From contig NZ_CADFDU010000009.1 of NCBI RefSeq assembly GCF_902833045.1, forward strand, positions 218,663-282,662: a DNA stretch of 64,000 nt. The letters are read 5' to 3'. Shown piece after piece: positions 40,866 to 49,262 of the stretch. Numbering within the stretch: position 1 is the stretch's first letter; each line of letters begins with the position of its first letter. Under the pieces are notes generated by a model that did not search any database, was not told where the DNA came from, and saw only the letters and a program-made list of their open reading frames with translations. The DNA is from Burkholderia sp. BCC0322 (GTDB taxonomy: Bacteria > Pseudomonadota > Gammaproteobacteria > Burkholderiales > Burkholderiaceae). A program made the translations under genes and the position numbers.

Positions 40866-42957
40866 CGCGGGCGCGCTCCGGAACGGCGGTGAAATAGGCG
40901 GCGTACGTGTGCAGCAGCACGTGGACGTCGGCGAAGGCGGCCATCAGCCACTTCAGTTCGGTGTTGCCCGGCTGGGCGGCGGCGAGGCCGGCCAGCGCAT
41001 GCGCGGCGCGCCGTGCATGCCGGGCCGCGCGGGTGGGGGCGGCTGCATGCCGCGCGAGGCCGGCGAGCCCGGCGCGCACGCGGCGTCGCGCGGCGTCGGG
41101 CAGCCCGTCGCGCGCGGCGCCGCGGCGGATGCGCAGCAGTTCCTTGCCGACGTGCAGCGCCGCGAGCGCCTCGATGCTCGCCTGCGTCATCGCGGCCGGC
41201 TGGCTCGCGAGCAGCGCGCCGAGCTGCGCGATGCGGTGCTGCTGGCGCTGCTGCCAGCCCGTCGCCGTGACGCGCTTGCCGGCCACGAGCGCGAGCGTGT
41301 CGTCGCGGATCGTGCGGCGCAGCCGCGTGGCGTCGGTGGCCAGGTTGCGCGGCAGGATCAGCCGGAACGTGAGCAGCGTGAGGAAGGTGGCGAGCACCCA
41401 CGCGACCGACTGGTTCAGGAACAGCGCGACGTCGGGCCGGAACGGATTGGTCGCGCCGGTCAGCGTGTTGAACGCGACCAGATACGCGAGCCCCGCGAGC
41501 GAGGTCTTCGGCACGCTCGTCGCGTAGATGCCGGGCATCCAGAACAGCGCGAGTGCCACGACGAGCAGCGGAAAGCCTTCGATGCGCGGCAGGATGCCGA
41601 ACGCGCACACGAACGCGGCCGGCACCGCCAGCACCGTGCCCTTGATGAACGCCTGCGCGCCGGCGGCCGGGTTGCCGGCGGTCGCGAGCAGCGCGCAGTA
41701 CGGCGCGACGACGAGCAGCATCATGTCGCCCTGGTTCCAGCCGGTCGCGAGCCAGAACGCGCCGGAGAGCGCGATCGCGCAGGCCGAGCGCACGCCGTTG
41801 CGCAGCGCGGCGCCCGTGTCGCGGTGAAAGCGCACCCGGGCGGGCCGGTCGCCCGGCCGCGGGCGCTGCAATTCGACGAGCCCGTCGAGCGCCGCGCGGT
41901 AGTCGTCGATCTGTTCGATCAGCCGCTCGCCGGCAATCAGCCACGCCGCCTCGTCGCGCGGATCGCCGAGCGCGATGCCGTCGAGCGCGTCGCGCAAGCG
42001 TTCGCGCGCGTCGCCCAGCAGCGCAAGCGCGTGCGCCGCGCCGCCGGGGCCGGCGCCCAATGCATCGGCGGCGGCCTGCCACGCGGCCGCGAGGCGCGGC
42101 TGCAGCGACGCGACCGCTTGCGCGCCGGGACTGTCGGCCGGCAGCGGCGGCATGCCGCCCGCGAGCGCGCCGAACAGCGACGCCATCCCGTGCCGCACGG
42201 CAGCCGCGCGCTGCGCGAGATCTTCCGATTCGGCCTTGCCGAGCGCGAGCAGATCGTCGATGCCGTAGATGCCGGCGAACAGCGCGTGCCGCTTGTCGTC
42301 GGCGGGCGCCGCCGCGAGGCCGTTGCGCTGCGCGGCGATGACCCGTGCGACGTCGGCCGTGACGCGCGTCACCAGCGCTTCGAGTTTGGCGTGCACGTCG
42401 CGCGTGCCGAGCAGCATCGACACGAGGCTCAGGCACAGCACGCCGATCGCGACCGTCGAGCCGCGCCCGATCACGTGCTCGAAGGTCAGCTCGGGATGCT
42501 GCATCGCGCCGTAGGTCGCGAGGCCGATCGTGTAGCCGGCCACCACGGTGCCCGACGCGCGGAAGTGCCGCAGCAGCGTCATGCCCGCGACGCAGACGCC
42601 GAGCCAGAACGCGAAGCCGAGGATGAACAGCAGCGGCTGCTGCGCGAAGCAACCCATTAGCACGAACGCGACGACCATCCCCGCGATGGTGCCGACCACG
42701 CGCCACACGCCCTTGCCGATCACGGCGCCCTGCACGGGATTGATCACGAGCAGCACCGTGGACGCCGCCGAGTACGGGGTTTCCAGTTCGAGCAGGTACG
42801 CGACGCCGAGCGCGAGCGCGGCGGCAATGACCGAGCGCGCGACATACGCGCCGCGCGGCGTGAAGATGTCGATGCGCGCGATCATCGCCGCGGCCGCGCG
42901 ATTCAGGCGGCGGGGCGGCGCCGCGACGGCGCGCGTCTGATCGGCTGCGTCATGCAC
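40855..42957 (-). CDS. FUSC-family aromatic acid efflux pump (fusaric acid resistance/AaeB-like)
   Basis: A 700-residue inner-membrane protein. It has two blocks of about five membrane helices (residues about 40-185 and 385-530) separated by cytoplasmic regions, and the FUSC hallmarks PYSAASTVLLVINPVQGAVIGKG and RNGVRSACAIALSGAFWLATGW. Known relatives export fusaric acid or p-hydroxybenzoate-type aromatic acids. It is the core of a four-gene export system (pump, DUF1656, adaptor, outer-membrane factor). In this context it is the likely exporter of the aromatic product made by the adjacent genes. The LysR gene is immediately upstream (100 bp), same strand. Confidence 0.93.
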   Translation of the reverse strand: MHDAADQTRAVAAPPRRLNRAAAAMIARIDIFTPRGAYVARSVIAAALALGVAYLLELETPYSAASTVLLVINPVQGAVIGKGVWRVVGTIAGMVVAFVLMGCFAQQPLLFILGFAFWLGVCVAGMTLLRHFRASGTVVAGYTIGLATYGAMQHPELTFEHVIGRGSTVAIGVLCLSLVSMLLGTRDVHAKLEALVTRVTADVARVIAAQRNGLAAAPADDKRHALFAGIYGIDDLLALGKAESEDLAQRAAAVRHGMASLFGALAGGMPPLPADSPGAQAVASLQPRLAAAWQAAADALGAGPGGAAHALALLGDARERLRDALDGIALGDPRDEAAWLIAGERLIEQIDDYRAALDGLVELQRPRPGDRPARVRFHRDTGAALRNGVRSACAIALSGAFWLATGWNQGDMMLLVVAPYCALLATAGNPAAGAQAFIKGTVLAVPAAFVCAFGILPRIEGFPLLVVALALFWMPGIYATSVPKTSLAGLAYLVAFNTLTGATNPFRPDVALFLNQSVAWVLATFLTLLTFRLILPRNLATDATRLRRTIRDDTLALVAGKRVTATGWQQRQQHRIAQLGALLASQPAAMTQASIEALAALHVGKELLRIRRGAARDGLPDAARRRVRAGLAGLARHAAAPTRAARHARRAAHALAGLAAAQPGNTELKWLMAAFADVHVLLHTYAAYFTAVPERARDAQ

Positions 42958-43057
42958 TGCGCTTGCTCCATGAGAAAGGACGAAGCCAGTCTACGGTCGA
43001 GCCATGCATGCCGAACAGTGATGTCTTTGCACTCGACGAGTGCGTGCGACGCATGCG

Positions 43058-43981
43058 TCATGCGTGCGCCGGATGCAGCACCGGCTGGCCCGTGCACAGC
43101 CCGCGCACGACACGCCGCAACCACTGGTGCGCGGGGTCGCTCTGGAAGCGCGGATGCCACGCCTGCGTGATCAGCACGGTTTCGAGCGGCACCGGCAGTT
43201 CGAACGCGCGCACGCCGAGCCCGGCCTGCACCGCGCCGCGCGCGAGATGTTCGGGCAGCGGCAGGATCAGGTCCGACGCCTGCAGCGCGAAGATCGCCGC
43301 ATACGGCGTCGGCACGACGAGCAGCACGTGCCGCGCGAGGCCGCGCGCGGCGAGCGCGTCGTCGATCGGCCCGGCCGACTTGCCGCGCCGCGAGACGCCG
43401 ATATGCGGCCAGCGCGCGAAGCGCTCGGGCGTGATGTCGTCGTCGAAGATCGGGTGGTCGTCGCGCGCGAGGCCGACGAAGGTCGTCGTGAACAGCGGCT
43501 GCACGCGAATTTCCGGCCCCAGGCGGCGCGATGCGCTGATGAACAGGTCGATGCGGCCGCTGCGCAAGGCATCGTCGTCGATGTCGTCTTCCTCGGGCGT
43601 GAAGCGCAGCATCGCGCGCGGCATCCCGCGCGCCATCTCCTCGAGCAGGCGGCTGCTGTGCAGGCCGACGAAGATGTCGTTCGCGCGCACGTTGAACTGC
43701 TTGTCGAGCGTGCCGAGATCGATTTCCGCGGACGGGGCGAGCAACTGCGACGCGCGCTCCACGGTTTCGCGCACGACGCCGCGCAGCTCGAGCGCGCGCG
43801 GCGTCGGCACCATCTTGCGGCCGGCTTGCACGAAGATCGGGTCGCCGACCGTTTCGCGAATGCGCGCGAGTGTGCGGCTCATCGCGGGCGGGCTCAGGTT
43901 CATGCGGCGTGCGGCGCCGACGACGCTCCCCTCTTCGAGCAGCGCGTCGAGCGAAATCAGCAGGTTCAGGTCGGGTGCCAT
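43058..43981 (-). CDS. LysR-family transcriptional regulator
   Basis: A 307-residue regulator. The N-terminal helix-turn-helix is NLLISLDALLEEGSVVGAARRMNLSPPAMSRTLARIRE, followed by an effector domain with DLFISASRRLGPEIR and PLPEHLARGAVQAGLGV. I chose the ATG at 43981 (MAPDLNLL). It lies between the flavin reductase gene and the efflux operon, all leftward. LysR regulators next to AaeAB-type pumps commonly respond to the exported aromatic acid, so it probably senses the cluster product. Confidence 0.92.
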   Translation of the reverse strand: MAPDLNLLISLDALLEEGSVVGAARRMNLSPPAMSRTLARIRETVGDPIFVQAGRKMVPTPRALELRGVVRETVERASQLLAPSAEIDLGTLDKQFNVRANDIFVGLHSSRLLEEMARGMPRAMLRFTPEEDDIDDDALRSGRIDLFISASRRLGPEIRVQPLFTTTFVGLARDDHPIFDDDITPERFARWPHIGVSRRGKSAGPIDDALAARGLARHVLLVVPTPYAAIFALQASDLILPLPEHLARGAVQAGLGVRAFELPVPLETVLITQAWHPRFQSDPAHQWLRRVVRGLCTGQPVLHPAHA

Positions 43982-44103
43982 CGGCTTCTCCGTGTCATCG
44001 CGTGCATGCGGCGCAATGGTAATGCGGGATAGGCGCGCGCAGCGTGACTGCAACGCACGCAACGATTGCGCGCGGCATCACGCGTGACGCACGCATCGGG
44101 GTG

Positions 44104-44628
44104 TCATTGGCCGGCGCCGGCATCGGGCGACAGCGAGCGGACGGCGGCGAATGCGCCGTTCACGTACATCAGCGGATTCACGTCGTCGGACATCGCGACG
44201 CGCGTGACCCGTCCGACCAGGATCGAATGCGAGCCGACCTCGACCTGTTCGAGCGTGTCGCAGAAGAACGACGTCTGCGCGTTCTCGAGGTAGGGCAGGC
44301 CGGTCGCCGCGTCGGTGCGCCACGCGTCGTGCGCGAAACGCGCGTCGGAGCCCGTCGTGCTGCACGCGAGCGCGAGCGGCACGTGGCAGCTTCGCAGCGC
44401 GTTCACGCAGAAGCGCCGGTGGCCGGTGATCGACGCGTGAATGCTGGCGCGCCGGTTGATGCACACCAGCACGGTCGGCGGATCGAGCGCGACCGACGTG
44501 AACGAGCTGGCGGTCAGCGCGCACGGTGCGGCCGCGGCGCCATCGCCGCCGGTCGTGACGATCGTGACGGTGGCGGCTACGCCGCGCATCGCCTGTTTCA
44601 GTTGCTGCGCAATGTCCACGGTGTTCAT
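44104..44628 (-). CDS. Flavin reductase (HpaC-like)
   Basis: A 174-residue NAD(P)H:flavin oxidoreductase. It begins with LKQAMRGVAATVTIVTTGG, then the flavin-binding ALTASSFTSVALDPPTVLVCINRRASIH, FCVNAL, and the late GSHSILVGRVTRVA. Such proteins supply reduced FMN or FAD to a two-component monooxygenase; the luciferase-like monooxygenase gene two positions upstream is the natural partner. It lies 68 bp after the FAD monooxygenase gene, same strand. Confidence 0.9.
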   Translation of the reverse strand: MNTVDIAQQLKQAMRGVAATVTIVTTGGDGAAAAPCALTASSFTSVALDPPTVLVCINRRASIHASITGHRRFCVNALRSCHVPLALACSTTGSDARFAHDAWRTDAATGLPYLENAQTSFFCDTLEQVEVGSHSILVGRVTRVAMSDDVNPLMYVNGAFAAVRSLSPDAGAGQ

Positions 44629-44696
44629 CCTGATGCGGTCCTGTCACGAGGGCCCCGGTGCCGCGCGGCTCGCGCCACACGGCGCCGGGGCGGGCG

Positions 44697-45923
44697 TCAA
44701 AGCTGGTACGCGTCGGCCCAGGTCCAGTGGTAGGACTTGAAGTCGGCGCGGCGCGACTTGAGCTCGGCGTCGCGCGCCTGTTGCTCGGGGCCGTCGGGCA
44801 GGTGGAACACGCCGCCGTTGCCGGCCGACGCAAGCTGGATCCGCGCGCTGCGGTCGATCCGCAAGCGCTGGTACTCGACCAGCGCGGCGCCGAGCGCGTC
44901 CTTCGACGCGAGCCCCGTCACGCACCGGCCGAGCACGACCGCGTCCTCGAGCGCCTGCGCGGCGCCCTGCGACTGGTACGGCAGCATCGGATGGCACGCG
45001 TCGCCGAGCAGGCACACGCTGTCCCACACCCAGCGCGTGAGCGGCTGGCGGTCGTGCAGCGACCAGCGGCTCAGGTCCGACGCGCAGCGGATCAGCCCGA
45101 CGAGGCGCGGATCCCAGCCGTCGAGCTCGGCCTCGAGCGTCGCGCGGTCGCCCTTGCTGCTCCACGATTCGCGCGTGCTGCCGTCGCCCGGCACGATCAC
45201 GACGAGATTCAGCAGCCGGCGATCGCGCACCCAGTAATGGATCGCGTGCCGGCCGGGCCCGAGCCAGATCGTCACCTGCGGTTCCTTGACGATCTCGAAG
45301 ACGGGCGAGCGCGGATCGATCGCATCGGCGTCGATCAGCGCGCGATACGCGTCGTCGCCGCTGTAGTGCGGCGCGTCGTCGCCGAGCAGCGCGTGACGCA
45401 GCGTCGAATGAATACCGTCGGCCGCGACGACGAGATCTGCGCGCCAGCGCGTGCCCGCCGCATCGACGAGCGTCGCGCCGTCCGGCCCGCACGCGTCGAG
45501 CCCGCGCACCGCGATGCCGCCGAGCACGGCGACGGGCGGGCCGGCCGTGTACGGGTCGCGCACGGCGTCGAGCAGCGCGGCATGCAGGTCGGCGCGATGC
45601 GCATTCCAGTAAGGCGCGTTGAAGGCGGCCTCGACGTCGTCGCCGAGCGGGAAGGCGCCGAGCAGGCTGCCGTCCTGCCAGCGGCGGCGGATCGTCGCGG
45701 TCGGGGCGACGGCGGCCAGCCGCTGCCGGTCGAGCACGCCGAGCGCGCGCAGCGCGCGCGTGGCGTTCGGCACGACCTGCAGCCCCGCGCCGACTTCACG
45801 GAATGCCCGGCTCTGCTCGAGGACGGTGACCCGATGGCCGGCACGGCGCAGCGCGAGCGCGGCGGCCAGGCCGCCGATGCCGGCGCCGACGACGATCGTG
45901 TCGAGTGACAGGGAGGGTGTCAT
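44697..45923 (-). CDS. FAD-dependent aromatic hydroxylase (salicylate/6-hydroxynicotinate monooxygenase type)
   Basis: A 408-residue single-component flavin monooxygenase. Features are the Rossmann motif VVGAGIGGLAAALALRRAG, the mid DG motif in VVAADGIHSTLR, and the second FAD motif GDACHPMLPYQSQGAAQALEDA. Relatives hydroxylate, often with decarboxylation, phenolic or pyridine acids. An aminohydroxybenzoate made by the divergent genes would be a fitting substrate (inference). Start uncertain: ATG 45923 begins the domain; ATG 45959 lies four bases from the previous stop. Confidence 0.88.
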   Translation of the reverse strand: MTPSLSLDTIVVGAGIGGLAAALALRRAGHRVTVLEQSRAFREVGAGLQVVPNATRALRALGVLDRQRLAAVAPTATIRRRWQDGSLLGAFPLGDDVEAAFNAPYWNAHRADLHAALLDAVRDPYTAGPPVAVLGGIAVRGLDACGPDGATLVDAAGTRWRADLVVAADGIHSTLRHALLGDDAPHYSGDDAYRALIDADAIDPRSPVFEIVKEPQVTIWLGPGRHAIHYWVRDRRLLNLVVIVPGDGSTRESWSSKGDRATLEAELDGWDPRLVGLIRCASDLSRWSLHDRQPLTRWVWDSVCLLGDACHPMLPYQSQGAAQALEDAVVLGRCVTGLASKDALGAALVEYQRLRIDRSARIQLASAGNGGVFHLPDGPEQQARDAELKSRRADFKSYHWTWADAYQL

Positions 45924-45963
45924 GGGCGAGTTTGCGGTGGGTCCGGAAGGGATCGGCATGGCG

Positions 45964-47022
45964 TCACAGTCCCGGCAGCACGTCGCGGGCGAACACCTCC
46001 AGGTTGTTGCTCATCAGCTCGTACGGCTGCGCGCCATAGTCGATGTGCCACAGGATCGCGTCGAGCCCGAGATCGGCTTCCAGCGCGCGAATGCGCTGGC
46101 GCACGGTGTCGGGCGTGCCGAGCACGGCGGTCGCGTCGAGGTCGGCCGTGTCCATCCCGCCCATCTTGTTCTTCATCGCCTCGTTGTAGCCCTGGTAGGC
46201 CGACGACTGCACCTGGTCCCACGATTTCGCGGCTTCCGCGAAATAGCGCCAGTGATGGCGCAGGCGCGGCTCCGCGAGCGCCAGCGCGTGCGCGTCCGAC
46301 GTGCCGATCATCAGCGGGATGCTGATCGCGACCTGCGGCCGGCGGCCGGTGTGGCCGTGATGGCGCTCGAACGTCTCGCGATAGAGCGCCACCATCTCCT
46401 GCGTCTTCGCGAGCGCGGCCTTGCGCGGCGGCGCGGCCATCAGCAGGTTGAAGCCGCGCTCGCCGATCCACTCGAAGCTGGACGGCGTGAGCAGCGCGGC
46501 GACCCAGACCGGCGGGCGCGGCTGCTGCGTCGGGCGCGGCAGCGATTGCGCGTCGCGATAGCGGAAGAACGGCGTGTCCTCGCTGACCGATTCCTCGGCG
46601 AGCAGGCGCACCGTCGCGTCGATCGTCTGCTGGAAGCGCGCCTTGCTCGAATCGAGATCGATGCCGAACGCATCGAATTCATACGGCAGGAACGCGCGCG
46701 CGAAGCCCAGCTCGAGCCGCCCGTTCGAGATCGCGTCGAGCTGCGCGGCCTCGGCCGCGAGCTGGATCGGATGATGGAACGACGCCTGGATGCCGCCCGT
46801 CATCAGGCGGATCGACTTCGTCTGCGCGGCCGCGGCCGCGAGGAACATCAGCGGCGACGGGCTGTAGCCGCCGTACGGCTTCAGGTAGTGCTCGGTCATC
46901 TTCACGTACGCGTAGCCGAGCCGGTCGGCCAGCGCGCTGAGCTTCAGCGCGTGCGCGTAGTAGTCGGCCGCCGGGCGGTCGGCCGGGCCGGTATCGGGCA
47001 AAAAGGACACGCCGAACTTCAT
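45964..47022 (-). CDS. Luciferase-like (LLM-class) flavin-dependent monooxygenase
   Basis: A 352-residue TIM-barrel monooxygenase of the bacterial luciferase family, which uses reduced flavin. It has MKFGVSFLPDTGP, YVKMTEHY, PSPLMFLAAAAAQTKSIRL, HHPIQLAAEAAQLDAISNGRLELGFARAF and a late LGTPDTVRQRI. Relatives catalyse oxidation, N-hydroxylation or desulfonation of small molecules. The ATG at 47022 has an AGGTG site. It is the first gene of the leftward operon and is divergent from the aldolase gene, with a 19-bp palindrome between them. Confidence 0.9.
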   Translation of the reverse strand: MKFGVSFLPDTGPADRPAADYYAHALKLSALADRLGYAYVKMTEHYLKPYGGYSPSPLMFLAAAAAQTKSIRLMTGGIQASFHHPIQLAAEAAQLDAISNGRLELGFARAFLPYEFDAFGIDLDSSKARFQQTIDATVRLLAEESVSEDTPFFRYRDAQSLPRPTQQPRPPVWVAALLTPSSFEWIGERGFNLLMAAPPRKAALAKTQEMVALYRETFERHHGHTGRRPQVAISIPLMIGTSDAHALALAEPRLRHHWRYFAEAAKSWDQVQSSAYQGYNEAMKNKMGGMDTADLDATAVLGTPDTVRQRIRALEADLGLDAILWHIDYGAQPYELMSNNLEVFARDVLPGL

Positions 47023-47136
47023 AGACACCTCACAGGTTGATGTGCTGCCGTTGTCTGCAAAGGGGAACCGATGCCGCGTCGAATGCGTCCCCCGGTCGGG
47101 AAACAGGATCGCTCGCAATGTACTTGCAAGGATGAT

Positions 47137-47155
47137 CCAATCATAGGATGATTGG
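47137..47155. promoter_or_regulatory. 19-bp palindromic operator in divergent promoter
   Basis: CCAATCATAGGATGATTGG is a perfect 8-3-8 inverted repeat between the luciferase-like gene (start 47022) and the aldolase gene (start 47295). A related sequence, CGAATGATCGGATGATAGG on the minus strand, lies at 52222-52240 upstream of the FadR-type regulator gene. The pairing suggests this regulator controls both arms and itself. Confidence 0.65.
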
Positions 47156-47294
47156 GTCTATGCAAGTCTTACACGATGCAAGATTTGCTGCAAGCGTTGC
47201 TCGGTTGTTGCTCCAGTTCCGCCCGCAAGCGGGCACTCCGGGGGCAGGCTGAAGTGCACGGGCCGGCCTCTCCATTTCCGGCGAGGAATCAAGG

Positions 47295-48095
47295 ATGGAC
47301 GCTCTTCTATCGGTTTCTGGCAAGGCGCTCAGGATGCGGCGGGTGGTGCGCGCCGCGTCGGGCAAGTGTCTGATGGTGCCGCTCGACCATTCGCTCGCGG
47401 ACGGGCCCATCGCCCATCCGCAGCAGTTGCGGCAACTGGTTGGCGACATCGCCGCGCACGGCGGCGACGCGATCGTCGTGCATCGCGGCCGCGCGCGTTT
47501 CCTGTCGCCCGACGTGCTGAGCGATCTCGCGCTCGTGGTGCACCTGAACGGCTGCACGCGCTACGCGGAGGACGCGAACGCGAAGACGCTGTTCGCGAGC
47601 GTCGAGGATGCGCTGGCATGCGGCGCGGACGCGGTCAGCGTGCACGTGAATCTCGGCTCGAAAACGGAAAGCCAGCAACTGCTCGACCTGAGCCGCATCG
47701 CGACCGAGTGTGCGCGCTGGTCGCTGCCGCTGCTCGCGATGATCTATCCGCGCGGCCCGGGCCTCGGCGATCGTCCGCAGACCGAACTGATTGCCCACGC
47801 GGCGAACGTCGCGGCGGATCTCGGCGCCGACATCGTCAAGCTGCCGTACAGCGGCGACGCCGCGAGCATGGCCGACATCATCGCCGGCTCGTCGCTGCCG
47901 GTGCTGGTCGCGGGCGGCGCGAAGCTGCCGGAAGACGAGTTCGTCGCGTTCACGTCGCGCGTGATGCACGCGGGGGCGCTCGGCATTGCAGCCGGTCGCA
48001 ACGTGTTCGCCGCGCCGAAAGCCGCACCGCTGATCCGCCGCCTGTCCGATGCCGTGCACGGCGTCGACCGGCGCGCCGCGCACCTGGCCGCCTGA
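47295..48095 (+). CDS. ADH synthase / DhnA-type class I aldolase
   Basis: A 266-residue class I aldolase resembling archaeal 2-amino-3,7-dideoxy-D-threo-hept-6-ulosonate (ADH) synthase. Key residues are kept: MVPLDHSLADGPI (Asp of the active site), MIYPRGPG (Tyr) and DIVKLPYSGD (Schiff-base Lys). In archaea this enzyme starts an alternative shikimate entry; in actinomycetes the homologue GriI condenses aspartate semialdehyde with dihydroxyacetone phosphate toward 3-amino-4-hydroxybenzoate. The DHQ-synthase-II-like genes follow at once, as in both pathways. A bacterium of this kind already has the normal shikimate pathway, so secondary metabolism is the likelier role. A GAGGAA site precedes the ATG. 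Confidence 0.88.
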   Translation: MDALLSVSGKALRMRRVVRAASGKCLMVPLDHSLADGPIAHPQQLRQLVGDIAAHGGDAIVVHRGRARFLSPDVLSDLALVVHLNGCTRYAEDANAKTLFASVEDALACGADAVSVHVNLGSKTESQQLLDLSRIATECARWSLPLLAMIYPRGPGLGDRPQTELIAHAANVAADLGADIVKLPYSGDAASMADIIAGSSLPVLVAGGAKLPEDEFVAFTSRVMHAGALGIAAGRNVFAAPKAAPLIRRLSDAVHGVDRRAAHLAA

Positions 48096-48147
48096 GCCGG
48101 TGCGCCGGGCCGTCGCGCCCGGTTTCTTTCGATCATCGAGGGTTTCC

Positions 48148-49212
48148 ATGTATCGCTATCCGTGGATCGACCTGCGCGCGCTCGGCGCGCAGGCAGGCGC
48201 CGTCGCGGCCGACGCAGCGAGGGCCGGCGCGTGCCGCTTCGTGGTGGCCGAGGCCGCGCGCGACACGTGCGCGCCCGCCGTGGCCGCGCAACTGGCCGTT
48301 TCGACGGCGGGCGTCGCGACGCTGGTCGACGACGCGCATGCGCCGCTCGCCGGCGTTCGCGTGAGGATCGACGGCGCGGCCGATTTCGACGCCGCGCGCA
48401 CCGCGATCGCGCGGCACGCGCTCGTGCTGCTCGACTACGCGCTCGCGACCACCGTGCCGCTCGAGCGCCTGCTCGCGAGTGTCCGCGATGCCGCGTGCCG
48501 CATCGTCGTGTCGCTGGCCGATCCGCACGGCGCGGCCTACCTCGCGCGCAAGCATGCGCAGTCGCCGGTCGACATCGCGTTCGCACCGCGCGATGCGGCC
48601 GCGTTGCGCGGCGTGCTGGCTGCCTGCGGCGAGCTGCGTCCGCGCGAGCCGCTGAAGCTGAAGACGTTCGAGGTGCAGCGCGTCGAGCCGCTCGGCGCCG
48701 GGCTGCATGCGGTGATCGACGGCTGTTCGCAGCTGGACGGCGAAGAGTGCGTGCTGGCCGGCGCGAGCGCGACCAGCATGCTGCTGGTCGTCGCGGCCGG
48801 CGCCGCGCACCCGCCTGGCCAGCCGCTCACGTTCGGCATCGACGCGGGCTCGGCCGAATCGTTCGTGTTCTGCGGCGGCGACCGCGCGCGCCAGCTTTCG
48901 CTGCTGCGTTCCGGCGAGCGGATCCTGACGGTCGGCGCGGCAGGCGACACGCGCGCGATCGTGGTCGGCCGCGTGCGGATCGAATCCGCGCCGCTCGTCG
49001 CGCTGCACACGCGCAGCGCATCCGGCGCGAACACGCGCGTCGTGATGCGCGGCGACCGTGCGGTGCAGTTCCGGACCGACGACGGCGCGCGCGTCGGTCT
49101 CGCCGATGTCGCGCCCGGTGTCCGGCTTGCCGGCTACGAACCGGGCGCCGGCTGGGTGGATTGCCGGATGAGGGCCGCCGCGTCGCGTTTGGCCGTTTCC
49201 GTCAGCCGCTAG
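48148..49212 (+). CDS. Divergent 3-dehydroquinate synthase II homologue
   Basis: A 354-residue protein, weakly similar to the next gene product. It starts MYRYPWIDLRALGAQAG and keeps the C-terminal layout (VQRVEPLGAGLHAVIDGCSQL, RSGERILTVG, AIVVGRVRIESAPLVAL). It departs at conserved points: family GSYS reads GASA, and the TRPFRVNAGxxHAY stretch reads LTFGIDAGSAESFVF. It is therefore either a second cyclase with altered chemistry or a non-catalytic partner. It starts 52 bp after the aldolase stop, with a GAGGG site. Two tandem paralogues suggest a heteromer or two different steps. Confidence 0.72.
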   Translation: MYRYPWIDLRALGAQAGAVAADAARAGACRFVVAEAARDTCAPAVAAQLAVSTAGVATLVDDAHAPLAGVRVRIDGAADFDAARTAIARHALVLLDYALATTVPLERLLASVRDAACRIVVSLADPHGAAYLARKHAQSPVDIAFAPRDAAALRGVLAACGELRPREPLKLKTFEVQRVEPLGAGLHAVIDGCSQLDGEECVLAGASATSMLLVVAAGAAHPPGQPLTFGIDAGSAESFVFCGGDRARQLSLLRSGERILTVGAAGDTRAIVVGRVRIESAPLVALHTRSASGANTRVVMRGDRAVQFRTDDGARVGLADVAPGVRLAGYEPGAGWVDCRMRAAASRLAVSVSR

Positions 49213-49262
49213 TTTCATCCTGTCATTCAACCTGCGTTATCCCCTTTCGAAGGAGATTGGCC

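Noticed and set aside
39475-40892. Long plus-strand frames opposite the efflux adaptor and outer-membrane factor
   Set aside because: They are antisense to clear HlyD and OEP family genes, with no motifs of their own.
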